From positions 1-13,817 of the forward strand of contig JAPLWW010000037.1 of assembly GCA_026396375.1 (NCBI GenBank): DNA of 13,817 nt. Direction: 5' to 3'. The position numbers were made by a program, and so were the translations under genes. Of the stretch, positions 6,723 to 12,216 are shown one piece after another. Origin of the DNA: Microcaldota archaeon (GTDB taxonomy: Archaea; Micrarchaeota; Micrarchaeia; Anstonellales; J096). How positions within the stretch are numbered: the first letter of the stretch is position 1; every line of letters begins with the position of its first letter. A model generated the notes under the pieces. That model was not told the origin of the DNA and made no database searches. It saw only the letters and a list, made by a program, of their open reading frames with translations.

Positions 6723-6746
6723 TTTTTCATTTTATCCCTTGTTTTT
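6723..6746 (+). terminator. Possible T-tract terminator
   Basis: Just after the stop at 6722 come three T-rich runs (TTTTT, TTTT, TTTTT) within 24 bases. Archaeal RNA polymerase terminates at such tracts. A separate promoter for the next gene follows at 6772, which agrees with an operon boundary here. Confidence 0.35.
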
Positions 6747-6770
6747 AAATAAAATGCCACATTTAAACAC

Positions 6771-6778
6771 ATTTAAAA
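6771..6778 (+). promoter_or_regulatory. TATA-like box for the five-gene operon
   Basis: ATTTAAAA; the TTTAAA core (6772-6777) ends 24 bases before ATG 6801. A second TTTAAA lies 10 bases upstream (6762-6767) but is too far from the start. This should drive the five genes from 6801 to 10083. Confidence 0.6.
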
Positions 6779-6800
6779 ATCCTTTTTCTCCAAAGGATAT

Positions 6801-7742
6801 ATGGCAGAAACAAGGAAATGGCCGACTTTTGTGAAGGATGACCCGATTGTCCTGAAGCAGCTTTCTTACATATACAATGATAGCATTGAAATCAATGGAA
6901 ACATGTATGTTCCTGGAATAGACAGAAAAGGAAAATATCATCCGGAAAGGAACCCGTATCTATACTTTATCAGAAAGGAATTGGGATTTGAAAATGTCAA
7001 GAAAATAAGACACGGTTTTGATGACCCTGAAGGAAGGAAGATGATCTATGCATATCTTTATGCCAACGAAAACAACAATTCCAAATACTATGAACTGAGG
7101 AAAATACTGGAGAAGCCAAATCCAAGGGAGGATCCTGCATTCCAGAATGCGCTTGTTTCATACGACAAAAAGATAATGAACGATATTCCCACCATGTCTG
7201 TAAATGCGCTGAAGAGAGACACTTCATTATCCTTTTCCTATGAATCGAATTTTACCGACAACTGGGACATATCCCTGAGGGTTCCGGGAAAACTGCAGAA
7301 CAGCATGGTCATAAATAACACCAATGTCAGGATATTGAGGCTGATAAACAAAAAGACAAATGATGTTTCCTATGAGCCTGTGACCGATCTGGGCAACATT
7401 AATGACAGCGCAATGAAGGAAAGGATCAGGAAAAGGGAAAAGGAAGGCAACAAGGTGGACCTGTTCAGCGGAATATCTGTATTGAACAAAGGAAAGGGGA
7501 TAACATTCAGCATTGTGGGAAACGAGAAGGAGGGGACAGTGAGGATAATCGATCCAAAAGGAAATGGTATAGCAACGCTTTTGATAGACGGTAAACAGCT
7601 TACAGGAGATCTTGGCAAAAATCCCATTTTCAAGGAAATCAGGATAACGGAAAAGAATACCGACAATCTTGTCGCGGGATTCAGCCTTGAGCAGCAGCAG
7701 AAGGTTGCGATGAGCCAGAAACAGAGGAGAAATATTAACTAG
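6801..7742 (+). CDS. Unknown beta-rich protein A (first gene of operon)
   Basis: A 313-residue soluble protein with no signal peptide or membrane span. The N-terminal 130 residues mix helices and aromatic-rich strands (MYVPGIDRKGKYHPERNPYLYF). From about 145 the protein is strand-rich: WDISLRVP (155-162), GKGITFSIVG (231-240), GTVRII and GIATLLIDG (245-264), then NPIFKEIRIT (274-283). These blocks have counterparts in the same order in the next gene (ISLGFP, GKGMIAVIN, TLKMLS, TLTIS, NPPFKSIAVE), so the two are probably diverged paralogues. The C-terminus is Gln/Arg-rich. I do not recognise the family and assign no function. It starts at a leaderless-type promoter, and its TAG stop overlaps the ribosome-binding site of gene B. 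Confidence 0.8.
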   Translation: MAETRKWPTFVKDDPIVLKQLSYIYNDSIEINGNMYVPGIDRKGKYHPERNPYLYFIRKELGFENVKKIRHGFDDPEGRKMIYAYLYANENNNSKYYELRKILEKPNPREDPAFQNALVSYDKKIMNDIPTMSVNALKRDTSLSFSYESNFTDNWDISLRVPGKLQNSMVINNTNVRILRLINKKTNDVSYEPVTDLGNINDSAMKERIRKREKEGNKVDLFSGISVLNKGKGITFSIVGNEKEGTVRIIDPKGNGIATLLIDGKQLTGDLGKNPIFKEIRITEKNTDNLVAGFSLEQQQKVAMSQKQRRNIN

Positions 7743-7746
7743 GTGA
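7741..7746 (+). promoter_or_regulatory. Shine-Dalgarno site for protein B, overlapping a stop
   Basis: AGGTGA shares its first two bases with the TAG stop of gene A and lies six bases before ATG 7753. It supports that start over the out-of-frame ATG at 7748. Confidence 0.6.
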
Positions 7747-7752
7747 AATGAT

Positions 7753-8676
7753 ATGGCAAAGACAAAGGAGGAACTGAGGAAAAAATTTGATTTGCAATAT
7801 GGAGAAATAGCGAATGCGCCAATTTCAGAAGAAAGGAGAAAAGAGATAGAAGAAAAGGCCAAGGTGAATGTAGCGAAGGCGAACAAGGACGCATCGCTGA
7901 AGGATATACCCGAAAACAAGGAGGCCCAGAAGGCAAGCAACCGCGACAATTATTTCGAGAAAAAGGATGTCATGGGGTTTGTGGAAAAGGCATGGACATG
8001 GAAAGGTGGAGAGAACAGCATTAGCCTCGGATTCCCCAGCGTCTCATTCCAATTCGATAGGGAGCCTATCTCTCCTCCGAAAAGAGTGGACAACAATGAG
8101 AAAAATGATGACCAGACATATGTCGTGAACCTGGGAAAGGGCATGATTGCGGTGATAAACATTGCCACCGAAGGGAAAAATATGACCCTGAAAATGCTTT
8201 CAACTGCCAACAAGGAGATCCAAACGCTTACAATCAGTTCAAGCAAGAAAATGAGCAAGGATCCGAATGTTCCAAACTCCACCGAATTGAGCTATTCGGG
8301 GGAAGTCAGGATTGGAAAGGATCCTACCATAAAGAATGCAAAGGAAAACCTGAACCCTCCGTTTAAGAGCATCGCAGTTGAGACAAGCACCGGCGGTTCC
8401 AGAATAAATTTCTGGAGCGCAAAGGAAGGGAAGAGGATCCAGGACGCATTGGCCCAGATAAGGGGGGACAAGACCTTTGATGACAAAGGGAGAAAGATTC
8501 CGGAAGTGGTGAGGGCACTCAATGACATAAGAGAGGCAAGTCTGATCAGGGAGCAGCAGGCCATAGCCAGCAGAAGCATACCTGCAAAGAAAAAAATTGA
8601 CCTGGAGGAGAAGAAGGTTGCGGAAGCCCTCCCAAAGAAGGAAAAGAAATCTTCCTGGTGGAAAACCAAAAACTAG
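7753..8676 (+). CDS. Unknown beta-rich protein B
   Basis: A 307-residue soluble protein. Residues 1-60 are charged and helical. Strand-rich blocks follow from 88 to about 215: SISLGFPSVSFQF, QTYVVNLGKGMIAVINIA, MTLKMLS, IQTLTIS, ELSYSGEVRIG and NPPFKSIAVETS. The C-terminal third is helical and ends in a Lys-rich tail with a WW pair. Order and spacing of the blocks match gene A. The NYFEKK stretch at 66-71 recurs in gene C at 31-36, with nearly the same DNA around it, followed in both by a D-x-Q-T-Y or H-Q-T-Y block. No catalytic motif, cysteine pair or membrane segment is visible. I read it as the middle member of a three-gene paralogous set with divergent sequence; function unknown. Confidence 0.8.
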   Translation: MAKTKEELRKKFDLQYGEIANAPISEERRKEIEEKAKVNVAKANKDASLKDIPENKEAQKASNRDNYFEKKDVMGFVEKAWTWKGGENSISLGFPSVSFQFDREPISPPKRVDNNEKNDDQTYVVNLGKGMIAVINIATEGKNMTLKMLSTANKEIQTLTISSSKKMSKDPNVPNSTELSYSGEVRIGKDPTIKNAKENLNPPFKSIAVETSTGGSRINFWSAKEGKRIQDALAQIRGDKTFDDKGRKIPEVVRALNDIREASLIREQQAIASRSIPAKKKIDLEEKKVAEALPKKEKKSSWWKTKN

Positions 8677-8684
8677 GAATTGAA

Positions 8685-8690
8685 AGGTGA
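8685..8690 (+). promoter_or_regulatory. Shine-Dalgarno site for protein C
   Basis: AGGTGA ends five bases before ATG 8696. The in-frame GTG at 8687 is part of this site and so is unlikely to be the start. Confidence 0.6.
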
Positions 8691-8695
8691 AACGC

Positions 8696-9418
8696 ATGGC
8701 AGAAGCAAGGAATGAGAAGGAGGTATTCTTCACTGCTCTGTTCGAGGGAAAAAGGGGAAAGGACTGGAAGGCAAGCGGCCTTAAAAATTACTTCGAGAAA
8801 AAATATGTCAAAAATGAGGGAGACACATATATCCTGAGTGTGCCTGCCAGCGCAACAGAGACAGGGGTTTTCAAGGACACGCGCATTTCATTCATGTTTT
8901 TCAATGAACCGACAGCCATAGACAGGATAAAGATTGATGGCGAAGACGACAAGCACCAGACATACCTATTCAAATTCAAGGACACTGCCGCAATAGTCGA
9001 TGTCATAATACATGACCTAAAAAATGACAAGGAAAAGGGAATATCGATAGAAATGCGCCCAAGAAACGGAAAATCGAAGAGACTGGTTGTTAAATTAGAC
9101 GAAAACAGGGAATTGAATGTTTTGGTAAGGGACATGAAAACAGATAATTTCTTTACAAATCAGGGAAATGCACGCGAGGTAAACTTCATGCAGATCACGA
9201 AGAACCTGGAGAAGCCACCAGATTATCCATTCCGTTTAGCAAGGGTTGAAAACGATCTTACAAGGGTCCAGGCGTTCAATCCGATGGAGATAAACATAAA
9301 TCTGGCTGAAAATACTGAGAAGATACCCAAAAGAAAGACCCTGCCTGAGAGCGACAAGAAAAAGGAGGAGGTTGTTTATGTCAAACCTCCCAAAACAAAG
9401 CAGAGGAACTATTACTGA
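8696..9418 (+). CDS. Unknown beta-rich protein C
   Basis: A 240-residue soluble protein. Strand-rich blocks are TYILSVP (44-50), TRISFMFFN (62-70), HQTYLFKFKDTAAIVDVIIHDL (88-108), GISIEMRP (115-122), SKRLVVKLD and ELNVLVRDM, then REVNFMQITKN (160-170). The C-terminal 35 residues are Lys/Pro-rich and probably disordered, ending in NYY. It shares NYFEKK and the Q-T-Y-strand block with protein B, and the overall order of strands with A and B, but lacks B's long helical N- and C-terminal parts. No known enzyme motif is seen. The longest frame opens at a GTG at 8687, but the AGGTGA site shows that ATG 8696 is the start. The next gene follows after 13 bases. Confidence 0.8.
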   Translation: MAEARNEKEVFFTALFEGKRGKDWKASGLKNYFEKKYVKNEGDTYILSVPASATETGVFKDTRISFMFFNEPTAIDRIKIDGEDDKHQTYLFKFKDTAAIVDVIIHDLKNDKEKGISIEMRPRNGKSKRLVVKLDENRELNVLVRDMKTDNFFTNQGNAREVNFMQITKNLEKPPDYPFRLARVENDLTRVQAFNPMEININLAENTEKIPKRKTLPESDKKKEEVVYVKPPKTKQRNYY

Positions 9419-9419
9419 T

Positions 9420-9424
9420 GAGGT
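9420..9424 (+). promoter_or_regulatory. Shine-Dalgarno site for small helical protein D
   Basis: GAGGT (in TGAGGTAATC, close to the full anti-16S complement) lies seven bases before ATG 9432. Confidence 0.45.
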
Positions 9425-9431
9425 AATCTAG

Positions 9432-9722
9432 ATGGCTGACAAAAAAGATGAAAAGGATAGGAAAGATATGGAGAATCTTCTTGAGTCCGCAGTCAAGGAA
9501 TACGACCGAAACGAGCAGATGTACAGCAGAGGAAAGAAGACAAAGGAGGCGACGGCGGAATACGAGAAAAACAAAAAGCAGATCCTGGAATTCATCGCGA
9601 AGCTCGAAAATGAGGGAAAATCCCCTCAGGTGGCCGTGGGCAGCATACCTAAAAAGAGGACCATACTCATGGATGAAGTTGCTGTTGCCGCTCCAAGGGA
9701 GAAATCAAAGCAAAAGAACTGA
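9432..9722 (+). CDS. Small helical protein D
   Basis: A 96-residue highly charged protein. Residues 1-62 should form one or two long helices, possibly a coiled coil (KDMENLLESAVKEYDRNEQM, then KKQILEFIAKLENEG). The C-terminal 30 residues are loose and Lys/Ala/Pro-containing. It is a paralogue of the next gene: both have an E-Y-x-x-N-E-x-x-Y core, a K-T/I-x-K-E stretch, a K-K-x-I-L helix, a G-x-x-I-P joint and an A-A-P-x-x-K tail. A different frame is open across much of this gene (from 9448) but that is only an upstream extension of the next gene. The role is unknown; an adaptor or assembly factor for the three preceding proteins is a guess from position. Confidence 0.75.
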   Translation: MADKKDEKDRKDMENLLESAVKEYDRNEQMYSRGKKTKEATAEYEKNKKQILEFIAKLENEGKSPQVAVGSIPKKRTILMDEVAVAAPREKSKQKN

Positions 9723-9735
9723 GAATTCGGTTTCT

Positions 9736-9741
9736 AAGGGG
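9736..9741 (+). promoter_or_regulatory. Weak Shine-Dalgarno site for small helical protein E
   Basis: AAGGGG, six bases before ATG 9748. Together with similarity of the product to protein D, it selects this start rather than the much longer in-frame extension to 9448. Confidence 0.4.
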
Positions 9742-9747
9742 AAATGC

Positions 9748-10083
9748 ATGGCTGGGAATGAGATTGAAATCGCGCTTGACGAATACAGGGAAAATGAGCT
9801 GAAATACAGGGACAGGAAGATAACCAAGGAGAAATACGAGGAAAAGAAAAGGGATATCCTTAAGCTAATCAGCATAATCGAAAAGGGAGTGGAAAGTCTC
9901 GCAGAGGCAAAAAAGGAGATGGATGCTAACAAGATATATGGTGACAGCGTTGTCGTCAAGGCCCAAAAGGAGCCATCTGCTGTAATAATTGGGAAGACGA
10001 TACCAACAGCAGAGAAAATCTCCAAGGAAGAGCCCAAGGTCGCTGCCGCGGCTCCAAAGAAAAAGGCAGTGGCCAAGGACTAA
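9748..10083 (+). CDS. Small helical protein E, paralogue of D
   Basis: A 111-residue charged protein. The helical core EYRENELKYRDRKITKEKY followed by a K-K-R-D-I-L helix aligns with protein D once a three-residue gap is allowed. After it come a second helix (EKGVESLAEAKKEM), a short strand-like stretch (DSVVVK), the I-G-K-T-I-P joint and an Ala/Lys/Pro tail. The frame can be extended to 9448, but that extension is Arg/Ser-rich, overlaps gene D completely and lacks D-like composition, so ATG 9748 is the start. The last gene of the operon; the next gene has its own promoter. Function unknown. Confidence 0.8.
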   Translation: MAGNEIEIALDEYRENELKYRDRKITKEKYEEKKRDILKLISIIEKGVESLAEAKKEMDANKIYGDSVVVKAQKEPSAVIIGKTIPTAEKISKEEPKVAAAAPKKKAVAKD

Positions 10084-10091
10084 ACAGCAGC

Positions 10092-10100
10092 TTTTTATTA
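10092..10100 (+). promoter_or_regulatory. Weak TATA-like box for the winged-helix gene
   Basis: TTTTTATTA ends 23 bases before ATG 10123. The T-tract also follows the stop at 10083 by a few bases, so it could serve as a terminator for the operon as well. The in-frame TTG at 10111 is too near the box to be the start. Confidence 0.4.
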
Positions 10101-10122
10101 GCTTTGATGATTGATTCCTTTA

Positions 10123-10923
10123 ATGGCATCCGCTAAAAAAATAAAGACAAAGGACGGCTACTATCTCAAGGTTCCAGAGGAGATCTGGAAGGAAATACAT
10201 GACAGTGCAGAGATATTCAGGCTCAGGGAAGGCTATTTCATGCTTACCCCCTCCTTGGCAAAGACAGAGGGCAAGGAAGAGAAGCCAGCTGAAAAGAAGG
10301 AGGAGAATGACAAGTTTGCGCTATTGTACGACATTTCATTGATACCCTTCAACAGGAGGGACGTCGAAAGCATAGGACTGAGCGTAAGCCCAAGGCAGAA
10401 GTCAATGCTTGAGGAAATGATAAGCAATAAGACAGTGTCAATATTTGAGAAAGGGGGGAAAAGATTCATACAGTTTTCCCCTGAGCTATACTCGAAGCTA
10501 AAGGAATACACAAAGGCAATGAAAGGGGAGACAGCCAATCCTGAAACAAGGGAGGCGCAGCAGGCTTCCCAATCAAGGCCGGCCCAGGCCCAAAGGACAG
10601 GGCAGGGGAAGGTGGGCGATTTTGCGGTTTTCTCAAAGGACGAATTCAGGGAGTTCCAGAGGAACCTTGACCCCAAGGAATCGAAATACCTGATAATACT
10701 TCCGTGGTTTGACGGAAAGGTTTACGTGGGCTCAAGAACGTGGCTGATGTCATGGGGGGAAAAGGCGATAGAGGTCCTAAGAAAGAAAAAAGAGCTCACC
10801 AATGACGAGCTGGCATCTGAATTGAAGGTAAACTGGAACGGGGCAAGGACCATAGCCATCTCGCTGTGCAACGAGGGAATGATAATAGAGTCAAAGAAAG
10901 GGTATTATAGCCTTGTGGAATGA
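10123..10923 (+). CDS. Winged-helix protein with repeated hairpin modules
   Basis: A 266-residue soluble protein. The last 55 residues form a typical winged helix-turn-helix: GEKAIEVLRKKKELTNDELA, then a recognition-helix candidate (NWNGARTIAISLCNEG) and a wing (MIIESKKGYYSL). Elsewhere, short hairpin-plus-helix units recur: DGYYLKVPEEIWKEI (11-25), EGYFMLTPSLAK (36-47), GKRFIQFSPELYSKL (112-126) and GKVYVGSRTWLMSW (198-211). Each is a glycine turn, an aromatic strand, then a helix. Two low-complexity linkers (48-62 and 137-163) separate the parts. DNA binding is plausible for the C-terminus (family knowledge) but no regulon is visible. It may act in or regulate the preceding cluster (inference). 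Its stop is two bases from that of the convergent Sec61-beta gene. Confidence 0.8.
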   Translation: MASAKKIKTKDGYYLKVPEEIWKEIHDSAEIFRLREGYFMLTPSLAKTEGKEEKPAEKKEENDKFALLYDISLIPFNRRDVESIGLSVSPRQKSMLEEMISNKTVSIFEKGGKRFIQFSPELYSKLKEYTKAMKGETANPETREAQQASQSRPAQAQRTGQGKVGDFAVFSKDEFREFQRNLDPKESKYLIILPWFDGKVYVGSRTWLMSWGEKAIEVLRKKKELTNDELASELKVNWNGARTIAISLCNEGMIIESKKGYYSLVE

Positions 10924-10925
10924 CA

Positions 10926-11093
10926 TTATAGCCTGTAATAGATCTGCAGAACCTTTACCGAAAGGGCAACGACAGCCACGAAGATCAGCAAATGGACAGG
11001 CGAGATCTTCACTCCGCCTATGCTTTCGCTTACGCTGAATGTGGGTATGCCCGCCATTGTCATTGGCATGGATATGTTCTGCTTTTTCAACAT
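10926..11093 (-). CDS. secG: Preprotein translocase subunit Sec61-beta (SecG)
   Basis: A 55-residue protein with the archaeal Sec61-beta layout: a short polar N-terminus with a small hydrophobic patch (MAGIPTF), then the conserved G-G-V-K-I-S-P-x-H motif at about 28-36, then one transmembrane helix (LLIFVAVVALSVKVLQIYY) ending near the C-terminus. It is the tail-anchored accessory subunit of the SecYE(beta) channel in the cytoplasmic membrane. The frame can be opened from a TTG at 11111, but a TTTATATA box at 11124-11117 is 24 bases before ATG 11093, which gives the usual family length. It diverges from the eL34 operon and converges with the winged-helix gene. Confidence 0.9.
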   Translation of the reverse strand: MLKKQNISMPMTMAGIPTFSVSESIGGVKISPVHLLIFVAVVALSVKVLQIYYRL

Positions 11094-11116
11094 GGATAGA
11101 TAAATGCTCAATAATG

Positions 11117-11124
11117 TATATAAA
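11117..11124. promoter_or_regulatory. TATA box, possibly shared by divergent secG and eL34
   Basis: TATATAAA. On the minus strand it reads TTTATATA, 24 bases before the secG ATG at 11093. On the plus strand it would place initiation near 11148, giving a leader of roughly 28 bases that contains the eL34 Shine-Dalgarno site. No better plus-strand box was found at a workable distance. Confidence 0.5.
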
Positions 11125-11163
11125 TGTTTTGATTAACAGTCTAGATACGGATATATTCGTAAA

Positions 11164-11169
11164 AGGTGA
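11164..11169 (+). promoter_or_regulatory. Shine-Dalgarno site for eL34
   Basis: AGGTGA lies six bases before ATG 11176. It selects this ATG over the in-frame TTG one codon upstream. Confidence 0.6.
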
Positions 11170-11175
11170 AATTTG

Positions 11176-11496
11176 ATGTCAAGGGCAAGGGTAAGAACAA
11201 AAAGGATAATCACAAAGGCAAAGAGAACCCCTGGAAACAGGATATCTGAAAGGTACCTCAAGAAAGGGAAGGAAAGGAACAGGTGCAACGCCTGCGGAAT
11301 AGTCATGAGCTCGGTAACCTCAAAGGGGCCAAAGAGCGGAAAGACGCAGACGAGGATCTATGGAGGAAACCTTTGCCATTCCTGCCTTGAGACGGTGCTG
11401 AAATACAGCGCAAGGGTCAAGAGCAAGGCAATCAAGATCGAGGAAGTGCCAATCAAGTATAAAATGCTCATAATAAAGGCAGTTGAGAAACTATGA
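11176..11496 (+). CDS. rpl34e: Large ribosomal subunit protein eL34
   Basis: A 106-residue basic protein. The N-terminal 35 residues carry the usual Arg/Lys-rich rRNA-binding segment (TKRIITKAKRTPGNRI), followed by a zinc ribbon: C-x2-C in RCNACG at about 37-40 and C-x2-C in LCHSC at about 67-70, with the conserved Y-G-G just before the second pair. This order is diagnostic of L34e. It is an archaeal/eukaryotic 50S protein and absent from bacteria. It heads the string eL34, CMP kinase, eL14, Cbf5, an arrangement found across archaea. Its stop overlaps the start of the kinase gene by four bases, so translation is likely coupled. Confidence 0.92.
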   Translation: MSRARVRTKRIITKAKRTPGNRISERYLKKGKERNRCNACGIVMSSVTSKGPKSGKTQTRIYGGNLCHSCLETVLKYSARVKSKAIKIEEVPIKYKMLIIKAVEKL

Positions 11497-12032
11497 AAAT
11501 AGCAATATCCGGCCTTGTGGGAACTGGGAAAACCACTGCGGCGCTGGAGATACAGAAGCTGCTTAGGAAAAAGGGAAAGGATGTTGAGGTAATAATCCCC
11601 ACCTTCAAGGACATTGCAAAGGAGATGGGAATAGACCTTATGGAATACCAGAGGATGGCGGAGAACGATCCCAGCATAGACAAGCTTTTTGACAAAAGGA
11701 CGGAGGAGATGGCGTCAAAGGAGAAGAATGCGATAATAGCGTCATGGCTCGCCATTTGGATAATAAAGGATGCTGATTTGAGGGTTTTCCTCTATGCCCC
11801 ATTGAGCACAAGGGCTGAAAGGATCTCTAAAAGGGACGGAATAGGCGTAGAGGACGCCAAAAGGCACATTGAGCAGAGGGAAGAGGAAAATAGAAAAAGA
11901 TATATGTCTTTGTATGGAATAAACATATTGGATTATACCCAGGCGGACGTATGCATTAATACGCTGACGTATAGCGCCAAAGGGGTCGCGGAGGCTGCGG
12001 TTTCCGCGCTTGAGATAAAGGGAAAGAGATGA
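11493..12032 (+). CDS. cmk: Archaeal-type cytidylate kinase (CMP kinase), divergent
   Basis: A 179-residue P-loop kinase. The Walker A loop is GLVGTGKTT at 7-15. Further family blocks are FKDIAKEMGIDLMEY (38-52), NDPSIDKLFDKR (59-70), DADLRVFLYAPLSTRAERI (93-111) and the REEENRKRYMSLYGINILDY lid region (129-148), close to the archaeal CMP kinase consensus. The enzyme phosphorylates CMP or dCMP with ATP. Two expected features differ: the S-A-G-D that normally precedes the F-R/K-x-x-A block is I-I-P-T here, and the usual E-G-R-L-A-G-W is A-S-W-L-A-I-W, so an arginine is lost. Position between eL34 and eL14 is the normal archaeal context. Substrate specificity might be altered; the family assignment itself is secure. 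Confidence 0.88.
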   Translation: MKIAISGLVGTGKTTAALEIQKLLRKKGKDVEVIIPTFKDIAKEMGIDLMEYQRMAENDPSIDKLFDKRTEEMASKEKNAIIASWLAIWIIKDADLRVFLYAPLSTRAERISKRDGIGVEDAKRHIEQREEENRKRYMSLYGINILDYTQADVCINTLTYSAKGVAEAAVSALEIKGKR

Positions 12033-12037
12033 AGGTG
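12032..12037 (+). promoter_or_regulatory. Shine-Dalgarno site for eL14
   Basis: AAGGTG begins at the last base of the cmk stop and lies seven bases before ATG 12045. Confidence 0.45.
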
Positions 12038-12044
12038 TTTGATT

Positions 12045-12209
12045 ATGACAGCGATTGAAAAGGGAAGGGATGTCCTTATAATAAGGGGCGCAGACGCAGG
12101 GAAAAAGGCGTCAGTTGAGGAAATATTGAACAGCTTTACTGTAAGGATAAAGCTTGGGACAGGCAAATCAAGGAACATAAACATAAGGCACATAGAACCA
12201 CTAAGCTAA
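12045..12209 (+). CDS. rpl14e: Large ribosomal subunit protein eL14, short form
   Basis: A 54-residue protein read from ATG 12045 to TAA 12209. It opens MTAIEKGRDVLIIRGADAGK, the start of the L14e KOW-type fold (G-R-x-x-x-x-x-G-x-x-A-G-K), continues with short strands (ASVEEILNSFTVRIKL) and ends with the typical block N-I-x-H-I/L-E-P (NINIRHIEPLS). Family members in archaea are usually about 75-95 residues, so this is a compact version that lacks a C-terminal extension. It is identified mainly from this pattern and from its position between cmk and cbf5, which is the standard archaeal order. A TTG at 12039 is an alternative start two codons upstream. Confidence 0.82.
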   Translation: MTAIEKGRDVLIIRGADAGKKASVEEILNSFTVRIKLGTGKSRNINIRHIEPLS

Positions 12210-12216
12210 GATCAAA

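Noticed and set aside
7227..7949. 240-codon minus-strand frame across genes A and B
   Set aside because: It spans the A/B junction antisense, is Phe/Ser/Leu-rich as expected of a purine-rich gene read backwards, and conflicts with the AGGTGA site and paralogue pattern on the plus strand.
9448..9747. 100-codon N-terminal extension of small helical protein E
   Set aside because: It overlaps gene D in another frame, has a very Arg/Ser-rich composition, and the D/E alignment starts at ATG 9748, which has its own ribosome-binding site.
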